Below, piece after piece: positions 14,547-22,859 of a DNA stretch of 32,920 nucleotides. The translations under genes were made by a program, and so were the position numbers. Position 1 is the first letter of the stretch, and every line of letters begins with the position of its first letter. The notes beneath the pieces were generated by a model, which saw nothing but the letters and a program-made list of their open reading frames with translations, searched no databases and had not been told where the DNA came from. Source of the DNA: Sulfuritalea sp. (lineage in GTDB: Bacteria > Pseudomonadota > Gammaproteobacteria > Burkholderiales > Rhodocyclaceae); the NCBI GenBank assembly GCA_030247575.1, contig JAOTRV010000042.1, forward strand, positions 1-32,920, given 5' to 3'.

Positions 14547-15887
14547 ATGGGTGCCTACAACACCATTGCCTTCGACGCCGAAAAATGCGACGGCTGCGGC
14601 GATTGCATGACGGCTTGCGCGACCGCCAAGACCGGCACCACGGAGATTTCACGATCGCGCATCCAGATCGCCGGCAACGCGGCCGAGGGTTTCGAGCTCG
14701 CGCTGTGCCGCCAGTGCGGCGATCCCAAGTGCGTCACGGTCTGTCCGGCCGGCGCCCTCGGCAAGGACTACGCCAGCGGCGTGATCGACTGGGATGGCGG
14801 CAAGTGCGTCGACTGCCTGCTGTGCACCGTCGGCTGCGCCTATGCCGGCATCGCGCTCGACGCAGGGACCGGCCACGTCGCCAAATGCGACATGTGCGAC
14901 GGCGCGCCCGCCTGCGTACCGGCCTGCCCGCACGGCGCGCTCAAGCTTGTCACCACCTCGCGCATCTACAACGAGGTCGGCAACTGGGAAGACTTGTTTG
15001 CGCCGGGACTGGCCGGCTGCCAAGGCTGCAACACCGAACTATTGATGCGCCACACCCTGCGCCGCGTGGGGCCGGAGACGGTACTGGCGACGCCGCCGGG
15101 CTGCGTGCCGGGCATGGGTTCGGTCGGCTTCAACGGCACCACGGGCACCAAGGTGCCGGTGTTCCATCCGCTGCTGACCAATACCGCCGCGATGCTGGCC
15201 GGCATCAAGCGCCAGTACAAGCGGGTCGGGCGAGAGGTCAATGCGCTGGCGATCGCCGGCGACGGCGGCGCGTCGGACGTGGGCTTTCAGTCCTTGTCGG
15301 GCGCCGCCGAGCGCAACGAGCAGATTCTGTTCATGGTGGTCGACAACGAGGGTTACATGAACACCGGCATGCAGCGTTCGAGCTGCACGCCCTATGGCGC
15401 CTGGACCTCGACCACGCCGGTCGGGCAGGGATCGGGCGGGATGCCCTCGCAGGGCAAGACGCAGGATGCGAAGAATTTGCCGCTGATCATGGTCAACCAT
15501 CGCTGCGAGTATGTCGCCACGGCCTCGACGGCCTACATGGAAGATCTCTATGACAAGCTCGACAAGGCGATCCAGGCATCGAAGCGCGGTTTTGCCTACC
15601 TGCACGTCTATTCGCCCTGCACCACGGGCTGGCGCTTCCCGACGGACCAGAACATGGAAGTCGCGCGCAAGGCGGTCGAAACCAATTTCGTGATGCTGTG
15701 GGAGTACAACCCGCGCGACGGCCTGCAGTTCACCCGGCCGGTCGATCAGCCGCTGCCGGTCACCGAGTATCTGAAGGCGATGGGGCGCTTCCGCCATCTG
15801 AGTCCCGATCAGATTTCACACATACAGGGCAAGGTCGTGGAAAATCTCGCCTTCGTCAAACAAATGGCTCAGCGACAGAGCGCCTAG
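14547..15887 (+). CDS. padI: Phenylglyoxylate dehydrogenase, beta subunit PadI (ferredoxin-TPP fusion)
   Basis: A 446-residue protein with two parts. Residues 1-150 hold four cysteine motifs for [4Fe-4S] clusters: CDGCGDCMTAC, CRQCGDPKCVTVC, CVDCLLCTVGC and CDMCDGAPACVPAC. The rest is the thiamine-diphosphate-binding beta domain, with the GDGGASD...NEGYMNTG cofactor/metal motif and GMQRSSCTPYGAW. The fusion of a DmsB-like ferredoxin region to the TPP subunit fits the large beta subunit of phenylglyoxylate dehydrogenase. It supplies the cofactor that decarboxylates phenylglyoxylate. The ATG at 14547 is two bases after the padH stop. Confidence 0.88.
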   Translation: MGAYNTIAFDAEKCDGCGDCMTACATAKTGTTEISRSRIQIAGNAAEGFELALCRQCGDPKCVTVCPAGALGKDYASGVIDWDGGKCVDCLLCTVGCAYAGIALDAGTGHVAKCDMCDGAPACVPACPHGALKLVTTSRIYNEVGNWEDLFAPGLAGCQGCNTELLMRHTLRRVGPETVLATPPGCVPGMGSVGFNGTTGTKVPVFHPLLTNTAAMLAGIKRQYKRVGREVNALAIAGDGGASDVGFQSLSGAAERNEQILFMVVDNEGYMNTGMQRSSCTPYGAWTSTTPVGQGSGGMPSQGKTQDAKNLPLIMVNHRCEYVATASTAYMEDLYDKLDKAIQASKRGFAYLHVYSPCTTGWRFPTDQNMEVARKAVETNFVMLWEYNPRDGLQFTRPVDQPLPVTEYLKAMGRFRHLSPDQISHIQGKVVENLAFVKQMAQRQSA

Positions 15888-15897
15888 GGGGAGAAAC

Positions 15898-17208
15898 ATG
15901 AGCAAGCAGGACAGCAAGCTGGAACCGATCGAGACGGCAAGCAGGGATGAATTGCAGGCGCTGCAATTGCAGCGCATGAAGTGGTCGCTGAAGCACGCCT
16001 ACGAAAATGTGCCGCACTACCGCCAGAAGTACGACGCCGCCGGGGTGCATCCGGACGACCTCAAGCAGCTTTCGGATCTGGCCAAGTTTCCCTTCACCAC
16101 CAAGCTCGACCTGCGTGACACCTATCCCTATGGCATGTTCGCAACGCCGATGCGCGACATCGTGCGGCTGCACGCCTCGTCGGGTACCACGGGCAAGCCG
16201 ACGGTGGTGGCCTATACGAAGAACGACATTGCTATGTGGGCCAACCTCATGGCCCGTTCGCTGCGTGCCGCGGGTTGCTCGGCCGACGACATCATCCTCA
16301 ACTCCTATGGCTATGGCCTGTTTACCGGCGGTCTTGGGGCGCACTATGGCGGTGAATGCCTGGGCGCCACGGTGATCCCGATGTCCGGCGGTCAGACCGA
16401 AAAGCAGGTGCAGTTGATCCAGGATTTCAAGCCGACAGTGATCATGTCCACGCCGTCCTACGTACTGACCATCGCCGACGAAATGATCAAGCAGGGCATC
16501 AATCCGCGGGAAACCAGCCTGCGCATCGGCGTCTTCGGCGCCGAGCCCTGGACCAACGAGATGCGGCGCGAGATCGAGGAGCGCCTTAATATCCAGGCCA
16601 TCGATATTTATGGCCTGTCGGAGGTCATGGGCCCCGGCGTGTCCTGCGAGTGCGCCGAGACCAAGGATGGTCCGCACATCTGGGAAGATCATTTCTACCC
16701 CGAGATCATCAATCCGGAAACCGGTGCCGTACTGCCCGACGGCGAGATCGGCGAACTGGTATTCACCTCGCTGTCCAAGGAGGCCCTGCCCATCCTGCGT
16801 TACCGTACGCGCGACCTGTCCCGCCTGTTGCCGGGCACGGCACGCCCGATGCGGCGCATGGAGAAGATCACCGGCCGCAGCGACGACATGCTGATCATCC
16901 GCGGCGTCAACGTGTTCCCGACGCAGATCGAGGAGATTCTGCTGAAGAATCCCAACCTGTGCGCCCAGTACCAACTGCAGGTGTCGCGCGAAGGCCATCT
17001 CGACCAGCTGGATGTCTATGTCGAGGTGCGCGCCGACCTCTCGAGCTCGATAAGCGAAGCGAAGCGCCGTGAAATCGGCGCTGAGGTGAAACACCATATC
17101 AAGTCCCTGGTCGGAGTCAGCGCCGACGTTCATGTCGTTGAAACCGACAAGGTGGAAAGAACGCTGGTAGGCAAGGCGCGACGGGTGATCGACCGGCGGC
17201 CGAAATAG
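15898..17208 (+). CDS. padJ: Phenylacetate-CoA ligase, AMP-forming (PadJ/PaaK type)
   Basis: A 436-residue adenylate-forming enzyme of the PaaK branch, the usual length for that group. Visible motifs are the phosphate loop SSGTTGKPT at about residues 94-102, YGLSEVMGPG, YRTRDLS, the hinge region GRSDDMLIIRGVNVFPTQIE, and a C-terminal lysine in LVGKARR. It activates phenylacetate with ATP and CoA to phenylacetyl-CoA, the first step ahead of PadBCD. GGGGGAG stands upstream of the ATG, 10 bp after padI. It could equally serve an aerobic paa pathway, but no paa ring-epoxidase genes are in the window. Confidence 0.9.
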   Translation: MSKQDSKLEPIETASRDELQALQLQRMKWSLKHAYENVPHYRQKYDAAGVHPDDLKQLSDLAKFPFTTKLDLRDTYPYGMFATPMRDIVRLHASSGTTGKPTVVAYTKNDIAMWANLMARSLRAAGCSADDIILNSYGYGLFTGGLGAHYGGECLGATVIPMSGGQTEKQVQLIQDFKPTVIMSTPSYVLTIADEMIKQGINPRETSLRIGVFGAEPWTNEMRREIEERLNIQAIDIYGLSEVMGPGVSCECAETKDGPHIWEDHFYPEIINPETGAVLPDGEIGELVFTSLSKEALPILRYRTRDLSRLLPGTARPMRRMEKITGRSDDMLIIRGVNVFPTQIEEILLKNPNLCAQYQLQVSREGHLDQLDVYVEVRADLSSSISEAKRREIGAEVKHHIKSLVGVSADVHVVETDKVERTLVGKARRVIDRRPK

Positions 17209-17299
17209 ACGTCGATTGGAAAAAAGGTCTCAAGGCGACCATCGGGCCATCCGGCCCGAGCGGCCGCCATTGGGGTGAAAGGCCAAGGGGGAAACCAAT

Positions 17300-18172
17300 T
17301 TGTCGCAGTTCCTGCAGTTCCTGTTTTCCGGCATCACCGTAGGGGCCACGTACGCCCTCGCGGCGCTCGGGTTTACGCTGATCTACAACGCCAGCAACGT
17401 GATCAATTTCGCCCAGGGCGAATTCATCATGCTCGGCGGCATGCTGGCATTCTTCTTCATGCAGGCGGGAGTCCCGATGCCGCTGGCCATCCTGCTGGCG
17501 ATCGCGATCCCGGCTCTGGTCGGAATAGCGCTGGAGAAGCTGGCGATCGAGCCCGCGCGCGATGCCGAGGTCGTGACCCTGATCATCATCACCATCGGCG
17601 CATCACTGGTCATTCGCGGCCTGATTCAGCTCTGGCTGGGCAAGGGCGCGCACTCCTATCCCGGTTTCTCGGGCAGCGAGCCGATCCAGCTCGGCGGCGC
17701 CACGCTGTTGCCGCAAAGCCTTTGGGTGCTCGGCATAACGGCGCTGGTGGTGGTCGCTCTCTGGTACTTCTTCAGTCGCACGCTGGCCGGCAAGGCCATT
17801 CTCGCCACGTCATGCAACCCGCTGGCTGCGAAACTCGTCGGCATCAATACGCAGTGGGTCCTGCTCGTGAGTTTCGCCCTTTCCGCGGCGCTGGGGGCAA
17901 TCGGCGGCGTGCTGCTGACCCCGATCACCCTGACGTCCTACGACGTCGGAATCATGCTGGGCCTCAAGGGCTTTGTAGCCGTCGTCGTCGGCGGTCTGGG
18001 CAGCGGTCTCGGTGCCGTGGTCGGCGGGCTGCTGGTCGGAGTCATCGAAGCCATGGCGGCCGGCTATATCTCTTCCGCCTACAAGGATGCGATTCCCTTC
18101 ATCCTCATTCTGTTCATTCTCTTCTTCATGCCGCGCGGCATCTTCGGCGCAAAAGTGACGGAGCGGGTATGA
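17300..18172 (+). CDS. livH: ABC transporter permease, LivH type
   Basis: A 290-residue inner-membrane permease of the branched-chain amino acid/aromatic acid (HAAT) ABC family, with about eight hydrophobic helices and the LivH signatures NVINFAQGEFIMLGGM and GFVAVVVGGLGSGLGAVVGG. A TTG at 17300 is the most likely start. GGGGGA lies eight bases upstream, and the family-typical N-terminus (SQFLQFLFSGITVGATYAL) follows at once. Next to pad and box/bzd genes, an aromatic acid such as phenylacetate or benzoate is a likelier substrate than leucine; this is inference. Confidence 0.88.
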   Translation: MSQFLQFLFSGITVGATYALAALGFTLIYNASNVINFAQGEFIMLGGMLAFFFMQAGVPMPLAILLAIAIPALVGIALEKLAIEPARDAEVVTLIIITIGASLVIRGLIQLWLGKGAHSYPGFSGSEPIQLGGATLLPQSLWVLGITALVVVALWYFFSRTLAGKAILATSCNPLAAKLVGINTQWVLLVSFALSAALGAIGGVLLTPITLTSYDVGIMLGLKGFVAVVVGGLGSGLGAVVGGLLVGVIEAMAAGYISSAYKDAIPFILILFILFFMPRGIFGAKVTERV

Positions 18173-18288
18173 GCGCCCACCGCCGGGCCGTCCCAAGGGG
18201 GCGCAGCCAACTTTATGGAGCCGCCCAGCGGCGAACCGCCATCACCCCCGCCCGCGGGGCGGGGGCTGGGGGGAGGGTAGTCCAATGA
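18169..18288 (+). other. GC-rich repeat-like insert between livH and livM that reads as a coupled 39-codon ORF
   Basis: The livH stop overlaps an ATG at 18169 (ATGA). The frame then runs 39 codons to a TGA at 18286-18288 that overlaps the livM start (again ATGA). The stretch contains a perfect 9-bp inverted repeat at 18245-18265 (CCCCCGCCC, 3-base loop, GGGCGGGGG). Its translation is Arg/Ala/Gly-rich and looks non-functional. I read it as a repeat-type insert in a once-overlapping livH-livM junction that kept reading continuity and supplies GGGGGGAGGG as the livM ribosome binding site. Confidence 0.45.
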
Positions 18289-19232
18289 ACACTCTGAAGC
18301 GGCATTACCCGCTCTTGATCCTGGCCACCGTGCTGCTGCTGCTGCCGCTGGTGCTGCCCAACAACTACTACTACGACATTGCCATACGGATGGCGATCAA
18401 TGCGATCATCGTTCTCGGCCTGAATCTCCTGATCGGATTTGCCGGCCAGATCAGTCTCGGGCACGCCGGTTTCGTCGGTATCGGGGCCTATGCCTCGGCG
18501 ATTCTGCCGACGCACTTCGGCTGGCATCCGATACTCGCCATGGCAGGCGGCGCGGCAATTGCGAGTGCCATCGCAGCCGTCGTGGCGCGGCCGATCTTTC
18601 GCTTGAAGGGGCATTACCTGGCGATGGCAACGCTCGGCCTGGGAATCATCACGGCGATCGTGATCAAGAACGAGGCGGCCTATACCGGCGGGCCGGATGG
18701 CATGGCGGTTGCCGTGCTCAGCCTGATGGGCTTCGAGATTTCCGGAGAAAAGCAGTGGTACTGGGTGCTCGCCGCGCTTCTCCTGTTCAGCTTCTGGGCG
18801 TCGAGGAACCTGATTGATTCTCCCTTCGGGCGCGCCTTGAGGGCACTGCATGGTTCCGAGGTTGCGTCGCAAGTCATGGGGGTCGATGTTGCGCGCTACA
18901 AGGTGGCCATCTTCGTCCTGTCGGCTTTTTTTGCCAGCCTGATGGGCAGCGTCACCGCCCATTACATCGGATTCGTCAGTCCCAACATTGCCGATTTCTT
19001 CCATTCCATCGAGTTGATGACCATGGTCGTTGTCGGCGGCATGGCGTCCATTTACGGCTCGCTGATCGGTGCCGTGCTGCTGACAGCCTTGCCCCAGGCG
19101 CTGTCGACCTTCGAGGGATGGGAGACCGTGGCTTTCGGCACTATCCTCATACTGTGCATGATCTTCATGCCAAAGGGACTGGTGCCCACGCTGGCAACCC
19201 GCTTTGGCCGCGACCGGCAGGAGGACCGCTGA
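18285..19232 (+). CDS. livM: ABC transporter permease, LivM type
   Basis: A 315-residue LivM-type permease. The family signature NLLIGFAGQISLGHAGFVGIGAYASAI is recognisable near residues 46-72 and the C-terminus holds GGMASIYGSLIGA. It pairs with LivH to form the membrane channel. The ATG at 18285 is preceded by a purine-rich GGGGGGAGGG contributed by the upstream insert. Its stop overlaps the livG start by one base. Confidence 0.9.
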   Translation: MNTLKRHYPLLILATVLLLLPLVLPNNYYYDIAIRMAINAIIVLGLNLLIGFAGQISLGHAGFVGIGAYASAILPTHFGWHPILAMAGGAAIASAIAAVVARPIFRLKGHYLAMATLGLGIITAIVIKNEAAYTGGPDGMAVAVLSLMGFEISGEKQWYWVLAALLLFSFWASRNLIDSPFGRALRALHGSEVASQVMGVDVARYKVAIFVLSAFFASLMGSVTAHYIGFVSPNIADFFHSIELMTMVVVGGMASIYGSLIGAVLLTALPQALSTFEGWETVAFGTILILCMIFMPKGLVPTLATRFGRDRQEDR

Positions 19233-19993
19233 TGGCGCTGCTCGAAGTCGACAATCTTTCCATCGCCTTTGGCGGCGTCAAGGCCGTGCAAAACGTCAGC
19301 TTCTCGGTGGATCGCGGACTGGTCTATTCGGTGATCGGGCCGAACGGCGCCGGCAAGACCACGCTGTTCAACCTGATTACCGGGGTCTACACGCCGAGCG
19401 AGGGCGAAATCCGGCTCGATGGTCAGTCCATTGCCGGCCTTGCGCCGCACGATCTTGCCTTGAAGGGCATGGCCCGAACCTTCCAGAACCTGCAGATTTG
19501 CATGAACATGACGGCCCTGGAGAACGTCATGGTCGGCGCCCATTTGCAGCTCGACCGCAACCTGATCAAGGCCATGCTGCGCTTTCCCGGCATTGCCAGG
19601 CGTGATCGCCAGCTGAGGGACGAGGCACGCGAACTGATGCGCTTCGTCGGTCTCGAAAGCTACTGGAATCTGGGTGCCAGCTCGATGCCTTATGGGGCAC
19701 TGAAGCGGCTGGAGATTGCCCGCGCGCTCGCTGCCAAGCCGCAAATACTCTTTCTCGATGAACCGGCGGCGGGACTGAATTCGCATGAAACGGCCGAGAT
19801 CGATGAACTGGTGCGCAAGGTTGCCGAGAACCAGATCACCGTGGTGCTGGTCGAACACGACATGAAGATGGTGATGAACATTTCCGATCGCATCCTTGTG
19901 CTCGACTATGGCAAGAAGCTGACCGAGGGCACTGCCAGGGAAGTCAGGGAGAATCCTGACGTGATCGCCGCCTATCTGGGCAGCAACACATGA
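19232..19993 (+). CDS. livG: ABC transporter ATP-binding protein, LivG type
   Basis: A 253-residue ATPase with Walker A GPNGAGKTT at about residues 36-44, Walker B LFLDEPAAGLN and the conserved H-loop VEHDMKMVM. The signature motif is SSMPYGALKRLEIARAL, where the usual LSxG is replaced by MPYG, a form common in LivG proteins. It drives import together with LivF. ATG at 19232 overlaps the livM stop. Confidence 0.92.
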   Translation: MALLEVDNLSIAFGGVKAVQNVSFSVDRGLVYSVIGPNGAGKTTLFNLITGVYTPSEGEIRLDGQSIAGLAPHDLALKGMARTFQNLQICMNMTALENVMVGAHLQLDRNLIKAMLRFPGIARRDRQLRDEARELMRFVGLESYWNLGASSMPYGALKRLEIARALAAKPQILFLDEPAAGLNSHETAEIDELVRKVAENQITVVLVEHDMKMVMNISDRILVLDYGKKLTEGTAREVRENPDVIAAYLGSNT

Positions 19994-20015
19994 AAACAGC
20001 ACTGGGGAAAGATTC

Positions 20016-21332
20016 GTGACCGAGGCCCTGCAGACGATCAGCAGCGAGCATCGCAGCATGTGGCAGTTGACCGTGATGCTCGAGGAGTTGCGCAAACAGT
20101 TGGGCAAGCCGGACGAGAAGCCCGATGCCGAACTGTTCGGACTGATTCTCGATTACATCGAACACTATATCGAGCGGGTCCATCAGCCCAAGGAGGAAGC
20201 CCTCCTTTACAGAGCTGTTCTTGATCGCACGGACGAGGGCAGGGAGATGATCGCGGAGTTTCAGCGCGAACATGCGGCCAGCCCCGAGATCGTGGCGCGC
20301 TTGCGCAGCCAGTTGAACGCGCTCATGCATCACTATCCGGAGGGCGTTGCGGAGTTTCAGTCAGCCCTCGAAGCGTACATCTCGATGATGCGGAATCACA
20401 TCATGAGGGAAGAAAGCGAACTGTTTCCCCTGGCCCGTAGGATACTGTCCGACGTGGACTGGGACGAAATCAATAGCGCCTTTGCGGACAGCGCGGATCC
20501 GTCATTCGGAGAGACGGCTCGCGCGGAGTTTCGCTCGCTGATGTCCCGCATCGTCAACCAGGCGCCTGATCCGATAGGCTTTGGCCTCGTTACGGAGGCC
20601 AAGGCGGCGATCGAGGCCAATCCCGTGCTGCTGTCGGTAAAGGACCTGAGCAGCCACTACGGGCGCATACAAGCCTTGCGTGGCGTCACCATCGACGTCA
20701 GGCAGGGTCAGCTGGTCGCACTCGTCGGCGCCAACGGTGCCGGCAAGACGACCTTGCTGCGGGCGATTTCCGGGGTGCAAAAGGTGAGCGGGGGCAAGGT
20801 GAGCTTTGCCGGGCAGGACATTACCCACATGCGCCCGGACCAGCGTGTCCGGCTGGGTATCTGCCAGGTTCCCGAGGGGCGTCAGGTGTTCGGGCCGCTC
20901 TCGGTGGAAGACAACCTGCGCCTGGGTGCCTATACGCGCTGCGACAAGGGGGCGATCGCGGACGACATGGAGCAGATGTATGTCATGTTCCCCATCCTCA
21001 AGCAGAAATTCCGGCAGGCAGCGGGAACCCTTTCAGGCGGCCAGCAACAGATGCTGGCGATGGCGCGGGCGCTCATGGGACGGCCGAAACTGCTGTTGCT
21101 CGACGAGCCGTCGATGGGTCTCGCGCCGCTGCTGATCCAGGAGATCTTCAACGCGATCATCAGTCTGCGCGAGCATGGCAAGACGGTCTTCCTTGTGGAG
21201 CAGAATGCCCAGGCTGCGCTGTCGATTGCAGACCGGGCCTATGTGATCGAGACCGGGGAAACCGTTCTCTCCGGTACCGGCGCAGAGTTGCTGGTGAATG
21301 AGCAGGTGAAGTCGGCCTATCTGGGCATCTGA
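20016..21332 (+). CDS. Hemerythrin-domain / LivF ABC ATPase fusion
   Basis: A 438-residue protein in one uninterrupted frame. Residues 1 to about 150 read as a hemerythrin (HHE) domain with a complete candidate diiron ligand set: H12, H56 with E60, H86, and H128 with E132. From about 205 on it is a standard LivF ATPase: Walker A GANGAGKTT at 238-246, signature LSGGQQQMLAMARAL, Walker B LLLLDEPSMGL, H-loop VEQNAQ. The GTG at 20016 has GGGGAAA in front. An in-frame GTG at 20625 (codon 204), eight bases after GAGG, would give a plain 235-residue LivF, the family's normal size, so two products are possible. A hemerythrin on a transporter ATPase suggests oxygen- or redox-dependent control of aromatic uptake. 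The domains are seen; the role is inferred. Confidence 0.85.
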   Translation: MTEALQTISSEHRSMWQLTVMLEELRKQLGKPDEKPDAELFGLILDYIEHYIERVHQPKEEALLYRAVLDRTDEGREMIAEFQREHAASPEIVARLRSQLNALMHHYPEGVAEFQSALEAYISMMRNHIMREESELFPLARRILSDVDWDEINSAFADSADPSFGETARAEFRSLMSRIVNQAPDPIGFGLVTEAKAAIEANPVLLSVKDLSSHYGRIQALRGVTIDVRQGQLVALVGANGAGKTTLLRAISGVQKVSGGKVSFAGQDITHMRPDQRVRLGICQVPEGRQVFGPLSVEDNLRLGAYTRCDKGAIADDMEQMYVMFPILKQKFRQAAGTLSGGQQQMLAMARALMGRPKLLLLDEPSMGLAPLLIQEIFNAIISLREHGKTVFLVEQNAQAALSIADRAYVIETGETVLSGTGAELLVNEQVKSAYLGI

Positions 21333-21490
21333 CCTGGCGGCGTCTGGTGGCCGGTGGAAATTCGCCGTGCCGTCAGCGCCGACTCCCGGAAGGCACGGAT
21401 TGGGTTTGTTTTGTTGCACGTTTCGCGATGGTCCTTGGAATCACCCAGTTGTAATTGTCGTCATTCAAATAACACTAGGAGGAAACAACC

Positions 21491-22642
21491 GTGGTCAAAC
21501 ACTCATTACGCAAGATCGTCACTGTTGCCGCAATCGCAGTCGGTGCCAGCCTGTCAGCCTTTGCCGCCGATCCGATCAAGATCGGTTCGGTCCTGTCGGT
21601 CACGGGTCCGGCGGCTTTCCTGGGCGACCCTGAATTGAAAACCCTGCAACTCTATGTGGAGAAGATCAACAAGGAAGGCGGCGTGCTCGGGCGTCAGCTG
21701 CAATTGGTCCATTACGACGACGGCACCGATGCCAGCAAAGCCAATAGCTTTACCAAGCGCCTGATCGACGATGACAAGGTGGACATCATTGTCGGCGGCA
21801 CCATCACGGGTTCCACCATGTCGATGATTCCGCTGGTCGAGAAGGCGGAAGTGCCCTTCATCTCGCTGGCCGGCGCAGTCGTCATTGTCGAACCGGTCAA
21901 GAAGTGGGTGTTCAAGACGCCGCATACGGATCGCATGGCCGCCGAGAAGGTGTTCGACGACATGAAGAAGCGCAACCTGACCAAGGTCGCGCTGCTCTCC
22001 GAAACCAGCGCCTTCGGCGCTTCGGGCAAGAAGGAGACGGAGGCCATGGCCGCCAAGATGGGGATCACGCTGGTTGCCAATGAGGTCTATGGCCCCAAGG
22101 ATACCGACATGACACCGCAACTCACCAAGATCAAGAACGCGGCCGGCGTGCAGGCCGTGTTCGTCTTCGGTCTCGGCCAGGGTCCGGCGCTGGTCAACAA
22201 GAACTACAAGCAACTCGGCATCACCCTGCCGTTGTATCACGCGCACGGCGTCGCTTCGGAAGAGTTCATCAAGCTCTCCGGTCCCGCTGCAGAGGGCGTT
22301 CGTCTTCCTGCGGCCGCCCTCCTGGTGGCTGACAAACTGGCCGCCAACGATCCGCAGAAGCCGGTGACGACCGCTTACCGCAAGGCCTATCACGACCGCT
22401 TCAAGGAAGATGTCTCGACCTTCGGCGGCCACGCCTACGACGGCTTGATGATCGCCGTCGAAGCCTTCAAGCGCGCGGGTTCCACCGACAAGGCCAAGGT
22501 TCGCGATGCCATCGAGGCCACCAAGGGCTTTATCGGCACCGCCGGCAAGGTCAATATGTCGGCAACGGATCACATGGGTCTCGATCAGTCCGCCTTCCGC
22601 ATGCTGGAAATCAAGAACGGCGATTGGAGCCTGGCCAACTAA
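21491..22642 (+). CDS. ABC transporter periplasmic substrate-binding protein, LivK type
   Basis: A 383-residue type I periplasmic binding protein. An N-terminal signal peptide (KIVTVAAIAVGASLSAFA, cleavage probably after about residue 26, AFA/AD) leads into the typical IKIGSVLSVTGPAAFLG opening and the VDIIVGGTITGSTMSMIP ligand-pocket region. It delivers substrate to LivHM. Proteins of this subgroup near aromatic genes bind benzoate-like acids, which fits, but the ligand cannot be read off. GTG start at 21491 has AGGAGG eight bases upstream. It lies 158 bp after the LivF fusion and is followed by a strong terminator. Confidence 0.88.
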   Translation: MVKHSLRKIVTVAAIAVGASLSAFAADPIKIGSVLSVTGPAAFLGDPELKTLQLYVEKINKEGGVLGRQLQLVHYDDGTDASKANSFTKRLIDDDKVDIIVGGTITGSTMSMIPLVEKAEVPFISLAGAVVIVEPVKKWVFKTPHTDRMAAEKVFDDMKKRNLTKVALLSETSAFGASGKKETEAMAAKMGITLVANEVYGPKDTDMTPQLTKIKNAAGVQAVFVFGLGQGPALVNKNYKQLGITLPLYHAHGVASEEFIKLSGPAAEGVRLPAAALLVADKLAANDPQKPVTTAYRKAYHDRFKEDVSTFGGHAYDGLMIAVEAFKRAGSTDKAKVRDAIEATKGFIGTAGKVNMSATDHMGLDQSAFRMLEIKNGDWSLAN

Positions 22643-22660
22643 GCCTTTCGGACCAAAGAA

Positions 22661-22685
22661 AAAGCCCGCTTCGGCGGGCTTTTTT
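22661..22685 (+). terminator. Rho-independent terminator of the transporter operon
   Basis: AAAGCCCGC, loop TTCG, GCGGGCTTT: a perfect 9-bp stem with an extra-stable UUCG loop, running into a T-tract, 18 bp after the binding-protein stop codon. The complementary A-run upstream of the stem means it may also work for the converging boxA transcript. Confidence 0.92.
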
Positions 22686-22688
22686 CAT

Positions 22689-22759
22689 GTCCCCGGAGGG
22701 ACGCCGGGGACGGTATCTCAGCGATATGTCTCCGTCGCTTTAGGTGGGGACGGTATCTC
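22689..22759. repeat. REP-like hairpin and 14-bp direct repeat in the convergent intergenic region
   Basis: GTCCCCGG (22689-22696) and CCGGGGAC (22704-22711) form an 8-bp hairpin. GGGGACGGTATCTC occurs at 22706-22719 and again exactly at 22746-22759, 40 bp apart. The region lies between the converging transporter and box operons, where dispersed repeats commonly settle. No reading frame is associated. The repeat class is unknown to me. Confidence 0.5.
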
Positions 22760-22859
22760 GAACCACAAACCGATGGACGGCCCGGTTTGGCCGTTTGCCG
22801 AAGTCGACAGTATCCGTTTTCAACCAGTCTCGCCGTACCGCCAGCGCCGACTCTTGGCG

